A stretch of DNA of 41,102 nt from Tritrichomonas foetus (GCA_001839685.1 MLAK01000564.1:1-41102); one strand, 5' to 3'; positions 15,904 through 25,175 are shown, counted from the first letter of the stretch. The notes: generated by a model not told the origin, from the sequence alone. A program made the numbers and translations.

Positions 15904-18321
15904 ATGACTGAAGAGGAGCAAGCCATGCCCCAAATGCCGAAAGAAAAGTCGAAAACTACACAAATTGTTGAAGGCATCTTATCGAATAGCATTAAGCACA
16001 AGTTTTCAGTTTCAGTTGATGGAGTCCATGCAACAAAACGCGAATGCGTCATGTTTGGTCCAATTCTTCATATAACTGATCCACACAGACTCCTTCCTAA
16101 TCTTTTCTTATTTATGCCAATGTGGGATATCACTCTAAAGAAGGCCAAAAATCATCGCTCTTTAATTTTGCACTCAGAAAAAGTCGAAGAAATCAACGAA
16201 ATTAAAATCAAATCAAAGAATTTGAAGGTATTCAATCACTGGTACAAACAAATCGGCGACGCCAAAGAATCGATGTTAAATAATGTAAAAATCAGATTTG
16301 CCAACCACAAACTTCGTCTCAACAAGGATGGAACATTCGTTGTTGCTAAGTACCAAATGAATAACGATAGCGTGAAAATCATTGTGAATGAAAAGGTGGT
16401 TATCGACATTCCAAGATATCCAGAATCATGGGCTGCACCAAACGCTCACGATTTTGAAAAAGTTCATTTATATCGAGGCGACCACATGGTTGCTACCATC
16501 AAGTGCAATAATCCACTTCAAGCTGTCAAGCTGATTATCGAAATGAATGTCCTTCCGGAGGACTTATTGACTCAGCCAACAATCGAGGTTGAGCATATTA
16601 CAGTTCCTGAACTCGACGATGAAATGTTTGATAACACCAGCGCATCATCTTTCTCATCAACATCAAACCTCATGCTTGATAAAGTTTTAGAACTTGGTGA
16701 AGAAGAAGAGGAAGAAGAAGAAGCAAACGAAAAAGCAAAGAAAAGTTCACGAGGTAAAAATAAAGCTAAAAAGTCAGCTGGAGAAGAAGAGAAGCCAATT
16801 GAATTGAAAGAAAAGAAGAAGAAAAAGAAGAGAGTCAATCCTCAAGAAAAATACTCATTTGCAAATCAAATGGCCGAAAAAATGGAAAAATTAAATGAAC
16901 TTCCTAGAAATGAAAAAAGACCAGTTCCTGATGATATAATAAAAACTGTTGTTGCAACATTTAAATTGAATGTAAAACCTGGAACAGCACCGAAAATTAC
17001 CATTCCTGATGACTACAAAGATGATGATGAAACAGGAATTTCTGAATTTGAAATTCCTAATGAACCTTATACACAATCCCTTTTCAATACAAACATCAAA
17101 ATTGAACATAATGAAATTCGAACCATTAATTCAAATTATAACATTAAAGATACGTTTAAATCACTTCCAGAAAATGTTCAAGAACAATTGAAGAAAGTTG
17201 GAGTTAAACCTGTCGATAAGAAGATGAATGACTTTGAAAGAATCTTCGAAAATATTGAAAAACTTTCTGGCGATGAACTTCCTGCATTTGCAACTGGTGT
17301 ATTTTTGAATGGAAGAATGCACAGTTGTGCAGATTTAGCGAAATCACTCTTAAACATTCGATTTTCATGCCATAAAATCCGTGAAATCTTTTCTGATTTA
17401 CATGTCACTGATAAGAAAGGATATCTCGCATTTTTCTATCAACTTTATTCTGAAAATTTAACATCAATGTTCTTCAAAGCTATATTAAATATGCCTTCTT
17501 TCCGTATTGCCAATTACTTCCCTGATGCACTCATGCGTGAAGATAAAACATGTATCATTCTTGCAAATAATGCTAGAAAAGCTACCAAACAAATCAAAAG
17601 TCCAACAATTCCATTTAAACTTGAAACTGCTCCAAGACTTCTTTTGTTTGGGTCGATTCCTATTTTCCAGCAAAATCAAACCGAACAATGGATTAGTGCA
17701 AACAATGAAAGACAACTTGCTACACCATTTTCTATGATTATTGCATCATTAATTGAATTGATTGCCAAAACTTATTCTGATAAAGATTGTAAATCAATTC
17801 TTTATCATGGAGAATATGGAATCATTTGGAATAAACTTTTCCAACTCAGAGAAATGTTCACTGATAGTTTCGAAGAGCACTTTTACATTAAAAGGAAAGC
17901 TCACAGAAATGAAAAAGTTACAGAGGTTTTAATTTATGCACTCGTTGAAAATCGAATCATTGATTTATTGGCACATTTCATCGACGAAGAAAATCCGTCA
18001 TCCAATGTTATCTCAGAATTTGTGCTTTGTATTTCTGAATTGTTGAAGTTGAAGCAATCTTTCGTACCTGATTGTATGAATGATCCAAATATCTTCCACC
18101 AAGTAACCGCAGATCTTGATAAAATCTTTACAAGAGATCCACCCAGAAAGAAAAAGGCTCCTGTGAAGCAGAAATCTGCTCTAGAGAAGATTGTGGATGA
18201 GGCAAAAGAAACAACAGTAAATATTGTAAATGAAGCAGCTTCCAAGGCTAACGAAGTAGTTGCTAAGGCTGGCGATGCTGTTGCTGTTTTAAATGATCAA
18301 GTCCAAAAAACTGTAGCATAA
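15904..18321 (+). CDS. unassigned 805-residue protein with PH-like N-terminus and amphipathic C-terminus
   Basis: I do not recognise the family with confidence. Residues about 30-245 are mixed strand/helix and may hold one or two PH-like folds (KFSVSVDG, LILHSEKVEEI, VFNHWYKQIGDA). Residues about 265-320 are a strongly charged linker: a Glu run, then Lys runs. Residues about 320-700 are helical and globular-looking, without motifs I can name. The last 80 residues begin with a basic cluster (PPRKKKAPVKQK). They continue as an Ala/Val/Asp/Lys-rich amphipathic helix (KIVDEAKETTVNIVNEAASKA), like LEA or apolipoprotein-type lipid-binding helices. A membrane-associated scaffold would fit but is only inference. 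Start at the first ATG (15904); the coding frame is clean. No transmembrane segment is visible. Confidence 0.85.
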   Translation: MTEEEQAMPQMPKEKSKTTQIVEGILSNSIKHKFSVSVDGVHATKRECVMFGPILHITDPHRLLPNLFLFMPMWDITLKKAKNHRSLILHSEKVEEINEIKIKSKNLKVFNHWYKQIGDAKESMLNNVKIRFANHKLRLNKDGTFVVAKYQMNNDSVKIIVNEKVVIDIPRYPESWAAPNAHDFEKVHLYRGDHMVATIKCNNPLQAVKLIIEMNVLPEDLLTQPTIEVEHITVPELDDEMFDNTSASSFSSTSNLMLDKVLELGEEEEEEEEANEKAKKSSRGKNKAKKSAGEEEKPIELKEKKKKKKRVNPQEKYSFANQMAEKMEKLNELPRNEKRPVPDDIIKTVVATFKLNVKPGTAPKITIPDDYKDDDETGISEFEIPNEPYTQSLFNTNIKIEHNEIRTINSNYNIKDTFKSLPENVQEQLKKVGVKPVDKKMNDFERIFENIEKLSGDELPAFATGVFLNGRMHSCADLAKSLLNIRFSCHKIREIFSDLHVTDKKGYLAFFYQLYSENLTSMFFKAILNMPSFRIANYFPDALMREDKTCIILANNARKATKQIKSPTIPFKLETAPRLLLFGSIPIFQQNQTEQWISANNERQLATPFSMIIASLIELIAKTYSDKDCKSILYHGEYGIIWNKLFQLREMFTDSFEEHFYIKRKAHRNEKVTEVLIYALVENRIIDLLAHFIDEENPSSNVISEFVLCISELLKLKQSFVPDCMNDPNIFHQVTADLDKIFTRDPPRKKKAPVKQKSALEKIVDEAKETTVNIVNEAASKANEVVAKAGDAVAVLNDQVQKTVA

Positions 18322-18773
18322 AATTGAATATAAGAAATTAAAATGAAAATTTATGATAAAGTCATATTTTTAACTTTAAAATTATAGTTCCTATCTTTAT
18401 TACTCTTATTTTTGTATCTCTAATTACTCATATTTCTTTCTACCTTCCATTTTTCAGAAAGAATTGATGGTCAAATAATGTTTTTTTTTTTTTTTTTTTT
18501 TTTTTTTGCTTTAAACTGCAAGGACATTGATTTGATTTATAGTATGATATAACTTCATATTATGCAATTTATTATCTAAAAATGAGAAAATAAAATATTA
18601 GGATCGTAAATATTTTCTAGTGAAAGAAAAACGATGAATAAATATTAATTTCAACAACTAGTTAAACTTATATATTAAATTTAATCCTAATTTTAATGAA
18701 TATTTATAGAAATATTGTTATAAAAAAATTGTTGACAAATTGGCGGTTATGTTCGACCGACCTTTTCAACAAA
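18322..18773. other. intergenic region with poly-T run
   Basis: Contains 27 consecutive T at 18481-18507 and otherwise AT-rich sequence. The eL19 promoter is at its right end. A 26-codon in-frame extension upstream of eL19 (from 18696) has no family support. Confidence 0.6.
18761..18766 (+). promoter_or_regulatory. CCTTT-type (M5-like) core promoter element of eL19
   Basis: CCTTTT, followed by CAACAAA and the ATG at 18774. From memory, Trichomonas vaginalis has an M5 core element, CCTTT, at the start site of genes lacking the initiator. The eS12 gene in this window has the same arrangement. Confidence 0.5.
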
Positions 18774-19313
18774 ATGTCCTGCCTTAAACTCCAGAAACGC
18801 CTTGCCGCCTCAGTCCTCGAATGCGGTCTTGGACGCGTTTGGATGGACGAATCAGAAACATCAACAATCGCCATGGCCAACTCTCGCCAACAAATCCGCA
18901 AACTCATCGGAGATGGAATCATCGTTCGCCGCCCAGTCGGAATGCACTCAAATGCTCGCCACAGGATCAGACTCCTCGCCAAGCGTGCTGGCCGTCATCG
19001 CGGCTTCGGTAAGCGCCGTGGTGGTAAGAATGCCCGCCTTAACAACAAATGGCAATGGATCCGCCGTATTCGCGTTCTCCGCCACACATTGAAGGACTTC
19101 CGCCAAAAACAAGAAATCGATCGCCACCTTTACCGCAAACTTTATTTGAAGGCAAAAGGTAACGAATTCCGTAACAAGCGTGTCCTTATGGAACACATCC
19201 ATACATTGAAAGCCGAACAAGAGCGCGAAAAGACACTCCAAGCACAGATTGAAGCCCGCCGTACAAGAAGCCGCCGCATGAGAGAGAAGAAGGCTGCCGC
19301 TGCTGCCCAGTAA
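18774..19313 (+). CDS. 60S ribosomal protein eL19
   Basis: 179 residues. The family N-terminus is clear at the ATG at 18774 ([18 protein letters not shown]), so the 26 upstream codons in frame are not part of it. Highly conserved blocks follow: [34 protein letters not shown]-like [18 protein letters not shown], and [15 protein letters not shown] basic C-terminal helix ends in Ala repeats. It is a structural protein of the large ribosomal subunit. The C-terminus is a little shorter than in animals. GC content and codon choice look biased (many GCC and CGC codons), as expected for a highly expressed gene. Confidence 0.97.
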   Translation: MSCLKLQKRLAASVLECGLGRVWMDESETSTIAMANSRQQIRKLIGDGIIVRRPVGMHSNARHRIRLLAKRAGRHRGFGKRRGGKNARLNNKWQWIRRIRVLRHTLKDFRQKQEIDRHLYRKLYLKAKGNEFRNKRVLMEHIHTLKAEQEREKTLQAQIEARRTRSRRMREKKAAAAAQ

Positions 19314-19757
19314 ACTGATTAAAATTATCTATTAATAAAAAAGAAAAAAATATGAAACTAAAAAACTACAAATGTTCTTATTTTCATCATTTCCATGTTT
19401 TTTTTACACTAACTTTTTCGGTGTTTATATGGTCTTTCATTCAGATGCCCCCTCTACGTTAATTTAAATACGACCAGTTTTTCCCGTGAACACTTTTAGT
19501 TAATTTGACTTATCATTTGACCTTATATGTTCATTTATTCCTTATTCAATAAGTGATGGAAAATAGAACGATCACATTGCATTGAAAGCTTTCATCTAGT
19601 GTTTCCACAATATCCTCTAAATAATTAAACATATATGAATTTTTTCTCTATTTTTATGCTATTTATTTTCTATATATACAATAAATTATGTAATAATAAG
19701 AATATACTTAATATTTAGTGACTTTCGCGAACCAAAAAATTTTGGTCGAAAAACTCA
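19314..19757. other. intergenic region
   Basis: 3' flank of eL19 and upstream region of the DHHC-type gene. AT-rich; no gene or exact initiator is seen close to the ATG at 19758. Confidence 0.55.
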
Positions 19758-20711
19758 ATGATTGATCAGGAAGATGCTTCTTTTGATCAAAGTAATGAGC
19801 TCGAATCGCAATTGCCACTTCCTCCACTCACTCAATGGGAAAATCTTTTCTCTTTTGCCGGACTTCAAATTAATTATGTGCCAGCGACAGGCGAATATTA
19901 CTTAAACCACTGGCATATCCACTATGGTTTTCCATTTGCAGTCGAATTCGTTATCATCAGTTCGTATTTAGTCGCGATTTTAGTACATCAGCCAAATGTT
20001 TCATTTTACAGCAGCGCTTTTGTTTTCTTTTTAACGGTTTTCATGCTTTTGTTTGCTTACTCGTACGTTGTTACAATCCTCGTCGGCCCAGGCTACATTC
20101 CGTTCTATTATCCAATGAAGATCAGCCAAGGCCCAACCCGGCCGGACTATTTGAGTGGAATGGTGACTCGCGAAGATCAGTTGGAGTATGCCAAAAGTCA
20201 AAAAATCCCAAACCGAACAAGATTTTTCAATTCGGCACATCGATTTGTCATCAGGCCTGACCATTTATGCGCTTGGGTGACTTCATTCATTGGGAAAAAG
20301 AATCACAAGTTATTCTTCTTATTTAACTTTTGGGGTGTTATCTACATCTCATTATTTGTTTATAGTTGCTTTAGAACTTTATATGAAACAATATTTTCTA
20401 TTTGTGCAGAAAGAGCCTTTTTCTTTGCAATTTGCATAATTTATACCGCTTTGGGAATTTCATTCCTTCTTTTAACTGGTTCGTTTTTGAAGCAAAATAT
20501 TTCCCAGATATCGCAAAATCGAACACAGTTCGAAATAATGAAGCAAATGCCCCCAATGCTACACAGGCAGTATCCATGGTACAGAAATTGGGAAGAGGTG
20601 TTTGGAAGCGTGAGCGAGTGGTACCTGTGGCTGATTCCAATTCCAGCTTTTCGTGGAATCGACGACTACGCCCTCTCTACGTTTAAGTACCCGTCCGAGA
20701 AGTGTTTGTGA
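19758..20711 (+). CDS. DHHC palmitoyltransferase-family protein with degenerate zinc domain
   Basis: 317 residues with four membrane segments (about 59-77, 85-108, 185-205, 219-241). The layout is that of DHHC S-acyltransferases: a GPGYIP motif after TM2 (usual D-P-G), the cysteine-rich-domain position between TM2 and TM3, and RNWEEVFG (276-283) matching the C-terminal N-W-x-x-V-F-G motif. The catalytic tetrapeptide is DHLC (168-171), so the acyl-accepting Cys171 is kept but the second His is Leu. All upstream zinc-binding Cys of the usual H-C-x2-C pattern are gone; the segment reads RFFNSAHRFVIRPDHLCAW. Either it works without zinc or it is a pseudoenzyme regulating another DHHC protein. Start at the ATG at 19758; the N-terminal 55 residues are cytosolic-looking and acidic. 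Confidence 0.85.
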   Translation: MIDQEDASFDQSNELESQLPLPPLTQWENLFSFAGLQINYVPATGEYYLNHWHIHYGFPFAVEFVIISSYLVAILVHQPNVSFYSSAFVFFLTVFMLLFAYSYVVTILVGPGYIPFYYPMKISQGPTRPDYLSGMVTREDQLEYAKSQKIPNRTRFFNSAHRFVIRPDHLCAWVTSFIGKKNHKLFFLFNFWGVIYISLFVYSCFRTLYETIFSICAERAFFFAICIIYTALGISFLLLTGSFLKQNISQISQNRTQFEIMKQMPPMLHRQYPWYRNWEEVFGSVSEWYLWLIPIPAFRGIDDYALSTFKYPSEKCL

Positions 20712-20921
20712 AAAGTTATGAAGATTGTGAGGAAAATAATGAAAAGTGTTTTCATGATTACAGCATAAAACTGCGCAATTATGGGAACATTAAATATATA
20801 GTAAATATACTAAACTGTCATTTTATCGAATAATTATCTGCTTATTTTTTATAGATGAAATTGCAGAAGCTGAATTCATGCGGGAATGGAATAATTTTCG
20901 AGGACTTGAATACGTTTTGCA

Positions 20922-21497
20922 CAATATTACATTACCTACAATATTACATTANNNNNNNNNNNNNNNNNNNNNNNNNNNNNNNNNNNNNNNNNNNNNNNNN
21001 NNNNNNNNNNNNNNNNNNNNNNNNNNNNNNNNNNNNNNNNNNNNNNNNNNNNNNNNNNNNNNNNNNNNNNNNNNNNNNNNNNNNNNNNNNNNNNNNNNNN
21101 NNNNNNNNNNNNNNNNNNNNNNNNNNNNNNNNNNNNNNNNNNNNNNNNNNNNNNNNNNNNNNNNNNNNNNNNNNNNNNNNNNNNNNNNNNNNNNNNNNNN
21201 NNNNNNNNNNNNNNNNNNNNNNNNNNNNNNNNNNNNNNNNNNNNNNNNNNNNNNNNNNNNNNNNNNNNNNNNNNNNNNNNNNNNNNNNNNNNNNNNNNNN
21301 NNNNNNNNNNNNNNNNNNNNNNNNNNNNNNNNNNNNNNNNNNNNNNNNNNNNNNNNNNNNNNNNNNNNNNNNNNNNNNNNNNNNNNNNNNNNNNNNNNNN
21401 NNNNNNNNNNNNNNNNNNNNNNNNNNNNNNNNNNNNNNNNNNNNNNNNNNNCAATATTACATTATCTACAACATTACATTATCTGCAATATTACAAC
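20922..21497. repeat. 17-bp minisatellite, mostly inside the gap
   Basis: Unit CAATATTACATTATCTA. One full copy at 20922-20938 and a partial copy at 20939-20951 precede the Ns. Two full copies (21452-21468, 21469-21485) and a partial copy (21486-21497) follow. Copies differ at one to three positions. The unit has no stop codon in any plus-strand frame. Confidence 0.9.
20952..21451. other. assembly gap of exactly 500 N
   Basis: 500 unresolved bases. The repeat copies on the two sides are not in phase for a 500-base gap (513 is not a multiple of 17), so the gap length is probably a placeholder. Confidence 0.99.
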
Positions 21498-21669
21498 TAT
21501 TCAATTATTAAATAATTACAAATGAAAGCATGCTGTTCCCTAATTATGATATGAAAGTGAAAATTAAATAAAGAAAAGATGGGAACGAGGACCAAAACAA
21601 CGATGTGATTGATCCCGTTCATCATGAAAAAAATGATTCATCACGGAATTAATCAAAGAGAAGCTTTTT

Positions 21670-22059
21670 TTACTCGGCAGCTTCGACTGGAGCTGGGTCG
21701 AAGGCGTTGCGGAACTCTTCAACTTCGGCTGTGATGACTGAGCCGTACTTGATGATGGCGCAGGCACCGCAGTTGATTTGGCGGCGGACTGATCCGTCGT
21801 GGCGGAGGGTAGTGAGTCCGAGGGCCTTTCCGAGGACTTGCTTTTGTGGGACGCTTTGGAGCTTGACATCGTACTTCTTGCAAAGGCCTGTGATCAAAGC
21901 TTTGAAGTCTTTATTGTCGCAATCGTCAGCGAGGAAGACGATCTTGGCCTTGCCCTTGACGATGGCCTTGACTGTGCAGTTAAAGCCCTTGGCGACACGG
22001 CCAGAGAGGGAGATTTGGCGGAGACCATTTTCGATGACAGCGTTGTTTGTTTCAGCCAT
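21670..22059 (-). CDS. 40S ribosomal protein eS12 (L7Ae fold)
   Basis: 129 residues from the ATG at 22059. The frame stays open 31 codons further upstream, but the family match begins at MAETNNAVIENGLRQ. It has the eS12 pattern: a helix then GRVAKGFNCTVKAIVKGKAK, the strand IVFLADDCDNKDF (human: L-A-S-N-C-D), LCKKYDVKLQSVPQKQVLGKALG, and INCGACAIIKYG near the end. It is a structural protein of the small ribosomal subunit. Like eL19 it is GC-biased and carries a CCTTT element just before the start. An Ala/Pro-rich end (DPAPVEAAE) differs from the Lys-rich end of animal eS12. Confidence 0.93.
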   Translation of the reverse strand: MAETNNAVIENGLRQISLSGRVAKGFNCTVKAIVKGKAKIVFLADDCDNKDFKALITGLCKKYDVKLQSVPQKQVLGKALGLTTLRHDGSVRRQINCGACAIIKYGSVITAEVEEFRNAFDPAPVEAAE

Positions 22060-22060
22060 T

Positions 22061-22072
22061 AAGAAAGAAAGG
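22061..22072 (-). promoter_or_regulatory. CCTTT-type (M5-like) core promoter element of eS12
   Basis: Minus strand CCTTTCTTTCTT directly before ATG 22059. Same placement as the CCTTTT in front of eL19. No exact initiator lies between it and the ATG. Confidence 0.5.
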
Positions 22073-22364
22073 CCGGACCTCAGACAACTTTTTCTATAAT
22101 TTATAATTTCGGATTTCATATCACATTGCATGTTATTCTGACCATTTTGCACTTGAAATAATGATCACCATGACCTGACAAAAAGTGACATGTTGATCAT
22201 GTAAAATATTCAAAATATGACAATTTTAACATGTAATCATTGTCATTGCCTTACAAAAGAAAACAAACTTTTTGTATATAATTTCAATGGTGACATTTTT
22301 AGCATGTCATTATTGGAGTTGTTATGCCAAATTTGAGAACTAAAATTTTTATCCTTTTTTCAAT

Positions 22365-22370
22365 TCATTA
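22365..22370 (+). promoter_or_regulatory. initiator (Inr) of the IBD protein gene
   Basis: TCATTA, a perfect TCA+1-Y-T/A match; +1 A at 22367 is 15 bases before the ATG at 22382. Confidence 0.65.
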
Positions 22371-22381
22371 TATTTTTTGCA

Positions 22382-23092
22382 ATGAGCAACATGACACCTT
22401 TGTACTGGGACATTCTTACTTTAAATGATAAAGATGAATATAGGAAGATACAACAACGTCTTGCACCAGCCAAAGGTAGAATAACACGAACCAAGAATGT
22501 AATCAAATTTACAGAATCGTTGGAAGAATTGAGAAGATTTGTAAACAAAGGAGATGTTAATGATTGGGTACGTTCTATGGTATGTGGAATATTTTGGTTG
22601 AATCCAGAAACTATTGTCGTTAATACTTCGCAATTATGTATTTTGCTTGGAAAAGGGAAATCATCGGTGAATGTTGGATTTCAAGAAGTTGGATATATTA
22701 CACTTCCATCAAGTGTAGATCTCAACAATATGATTATAAACCAATTTCCACCATTCAAGCATAATTCTCGTGATATTCGAAAATGGTCTGTCCATCAAAT
22801 TCCATCAAAACATAGAATTTGCTCAGCTTTTTCATCATTGACACCATGTACAATATCATCCCCTGAAAATCCATCAGCTCTACCGTTTTTAAATACACCA
22901 AAAATTCTGCCACAAAACACTTCACCGCCTGAAGAAAAGGACATCAATCTTGAAAATGAATGCAATGAAGAATGCCCTCTAATTATTGATAACATTGAGA
23001 ATTCAATTAACTGCTTCCATGAAATGATAGAGAATGAAGAAGAAATTGCCGAATTTAATTTCTTCGATGACTTTTCCAATTGGGCATACTAA
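22382..23092 (+). CDS. IBP39-like initiator-binding-domain protein
   Basis: 236 residues. Residues about 40-120 match what I recall of the trichomonad initiator-binding domain (IBD, founding member IBP39 of T. vaginalis, a winged-helix fold that binds the Inr). The key stretch is DWVRSMVCGIFWL (61-73), then NTSQLCILLGKGKSSVNVGF (81-100), the KSS-x-N recognition-helix signature, and a GYITLP turn. The C-terminal half is Pro/Ser/Glu-rich and disordered. It ends in an acidic aromatic segment (AEFNFFDDFSNWAY) that could contact polymerase or a coactivator; that is inference. It is shorter than IBP39 and could be a paralogue with gene-specific targets. Its own promoter carries a perfect initiator. 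Family recognised by motif only. Confidence 0.75.
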   Translation: MSNMTPLYWDILTLNDKDEYRKIQQRLAPAKGRITRTKNVIKFTESLEELRRFVNKGDVNDWVRSMVCGIFWLNPETIVVNTSQLCILLGKGKSSVNVGFQEVGYITLPSSVDLNNMIINQFPPFKHNSRDIRKWSVHQIPSKHRICSAFSSLTPCTISSPENPSALPFLNTPKILPQNTSPPEEKDINLENECNEECPLIIDNIENSINCFHEMIENEEEIAEFNFFDDFSNWAY

Positions 23093-23901
23093 TGAACACT
23101 TTTAAATTTATCGGTTATATTATGTTATAATATACATTACTAAACATATCTTTCGAGTACATTTATTTGTATGATTGTGATTGTTTCATAATGAATATAG
23201 TCTCAGCATATGAAATAAGAAAAATATTTTAATCATTGAATTTACAAGATAACAGTAGAATAGGATCACTCTATTGTTGATGTTGATAGAAATGAAAGTC
23301 ATCTATTTCACCAATCTTCGCATTCTAAACCATTATCAGACTCATCAATCTTTTCGAAATTAGATTTTTCATGATGATGATATCTCTGAAACAGTACTTT
23401 TACAAATTTCACGATCTGTATCAGAAGAGGTAGCAAAACATTTGGTTTTATATAATTGGTGTAACAAAATCCTCTATTACAAGTCAAATATTTTTTTATA
23501 TTCAATAATATGATTATAAACCAATTGTGAAAATGATCACTTGATTTGTAAATCTCCTTGAATAATACGACTAAATAGCATGTATTACCTCATAATTGCT
23601 TTATAAAAGACAAGGAGTTGCCTATATAAGGTTTTGGGAAATGGAAAAATTAAAAAGGGAAAACTCAAATATACATGATTGCTTATCCAAAGATATTCAG
23701 GGGAACATGAATGCTTACACACGAAAAACAACAAAACATATTAACATGAAAAATAAAAAAGTTCATTATTTGCACATATAGTATTGTTGATTATCTCACT
23801 AAGTTAGTACCATACTTTGAATATTCTGGAGAGAGTCAGAGAAAAAAAAATGAGACGAACGTTTACTTTTTCACCATAAAATTTGACGAATTTTTCCCCA
23901 G
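23093..23901. other. intergenic region
   Basis: About 800 bases, AT-rich. Frames at 23308-23505 (minus, TTG start) and 23596-23781 (plus, TTG start) show no coding character. TCACCA at 23870-23875 is a near-initiator 30 bases before SGF29. Confidence 0.5.
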
Positions 23902-24657
23902 ATGAGCGAAAAAGAATTTCTTGACTCAACTCAACCATTTCTTGACCTTTTACAAGCTACAAATCGACTTGGCCAATACAAAGAAAAAATGGAACAAATT
24001 TCGCAAATCGAGGATGAAGACACATATAAATCGATGACCAAAATGGTCGACTCTTCAATGGCAATTGTTAAAAAGCAAAAAGACTTAATTGGTTCAATGC
24101 TTAATAAGTTAAATTCAATGGTCGATGATCGAAAGATTCCAAGAAATTATACAATTCCATCAAAAGAAGAACTCAAAGACCGATTCAATGAATTTCTTCA
24201 AATGCAATTGCCAACTGTATCATCGCCGTACCCGCATTTATGTGGTGCTCTTGCTTGGCCGTCGGATAAAATTGTTCCAAATAATTCTTTCGTTTGTGCG
24301 CCAAATGGCGACCTTTATATTCTTGCTATTGTTCTGGGATTTGATCCAGAAACCTATACATATCAAGTTACAGATGCCCTTCCAGAAGATGAAGTCATTG
24401 TTTTTGACGTACAAGCAGACAAAGTCATTCCACTTCCGACTTCACTTCCAGCACGCAAAAATAAGCTTGTTATATTCCCAGTGAAATCGCGCGTTCTTGC
24501 GCTTTGGTTTGATGACCTTGGCTGGACATCTGTTTTTTACCCGGCGACAGTCCTGCAGCAGCCCACAAATAACACTTCTATGTATAATTTGAAGTTTGAT
24601 GGTGATCCACCAATTTCTGCACCAATTCCAGAAAGATTTGTTGTAAAAGAATTTTAA
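23902..24657 (+). CDS. SGF29: SGF29-like tandem Tudor protein (SAGA subunit)
   Basis: 251 residues, close to yeast Sgf29 length. Residues about 10-85 are helical with coiled-coil character (NRLGQYKEKMEQISQIEDED). Residues about 125-251 form the tandem Tudor region: first lobe with NSFVCAPNGDLYILAIVLGF and YQVTDALPEDE, joined by KVIPLP; second lobe with VLALWFDDLGWTSVFYPATV, YNLKFDGD and the closing IPERFVV. In known SGF29 proteins these lobes read H3K4 methylation and dock the SAGA acetyltransferase module. The acidic residues and aromatic cage positions have plausible equivalents (Trp, Phe/Tyr and Phe). It acts in the nucleus on chromatin. No neighbour is functionally linked except perhaps the IBD transcription factor 0.8 kb upstream. 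Confidence 0.88.
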   Translation: MSEKEFLDSTQPFLDLLQATNRLGQYKEKMEQISQIEDEDTYKSMTKMVDSSMAIVKKQKDLIGSMLNKLNSMVDDRKIPRNYTIPSKEELKDRFNEFLQMQLPTVSSPYPHLCGALAWPSDKIVPNNSFVCAPNGDLYILAIVLGFDPETYTYQVTDALPEDEVIVFDVQADKVIPLPTSLPARKNKLVIFPVKSRVLALWFDDLGWTSVFYPATVLQQPTNNTSMYNLKFDGDPPISAPIPERFVVKEF

Positions 24658-25175
24658 AAAGGTGAACAATTTCCAAAATTATGAGAATAATTTTTGATTT
24701 TTATCATCTGAAGCAAATGTTTGAATTAAATATTATATTGAATTACCATTTGAAAATTGATCTCATTCTTACAAGAAAATGTATATATTAGTGTATTCAA
24801 TATTAGAACATCTTATATTGTTCTTAATGTATTTTGTTTATATTAAAATGTAGCTATCTTTATACTTTATAATCATATTTTAATTTTTCAATTTGAAGGT
24901 TGCTCTTATTTTATCGAATTATTCAAACTGAGCTTCACTTTCAGTTTATTAATCAATTTGAAGCTAAAAAGTAAACTTTCTCATTATTATTATTAGTTAG
25001 ATATAGATAGCAAATAGCATAAAATAGTTTTCACTTAAGTCTTCACATAATACTAAGAAAAAATAGTTAAAAACGAAACAAATCAGTCATAACTTTAGAG
25101 TTGTTTTATAGTATCTTTATATTTATATCACTCTAAAAAGATCAAACAAGCTGTGCTTTATCTACATCGATGAAT
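24658..25175. other. intergenic region between convergent genes
   Basis: 3' flanks of SGF29 and the exostosin-like gene. AT-rich, nothing recognised. Confidence 0.6.

Larger units (their letters stand above)
20712..21669. other. intergenic region holding a minisatellite and an assembly gap
   Basis: Left flank 20712-20921 contains an exact initiator TCATTT (20818-20823). ATGs at 20855 and 20878 follow, with open frames that enter the 17-bp repeat and the gap. Whether a gene is hidden here cannot be decided. Right flank 21498-21669 is the 3' region of eS12. Confidence 0.5.
22060..22381. other. divergent intergenic region (eS12 / IBD protein)
   Basis: 322 bases between divergent starts: a CCTTT element for eS12 on the left, an exact initiator for the IBD gene on the right. 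The middle has several short TGACA/TGATCA-like motifs (22151-22260, e.g. TGACCTGACAAAAAGTGACA) that might bind regulators; no gene. Confidence 0.5.

Noticed and set aside
18696..18773. 26-codon extension of eL19
   Set aside because: The family N-terminus matches from the ATG at 18774, and a CCTTT promoter element lies inside the extension.
21564..21869. 101-codon Ser/Lys-rich frame on the minus strand
   Set aside because: Overlaps eS12 in another frame; the composition is a by-product of its codon bias.
22060..22152. 31-codon extension of eS12
   Set aside because: Conserved sequence starts at 22059 and the CCTTT element falls inside the extension.
23308..23781. Two short frames (23308-23505 minus, 23596-23781 plus)
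   Set aside because: Both need TTG starts and show no coding character.
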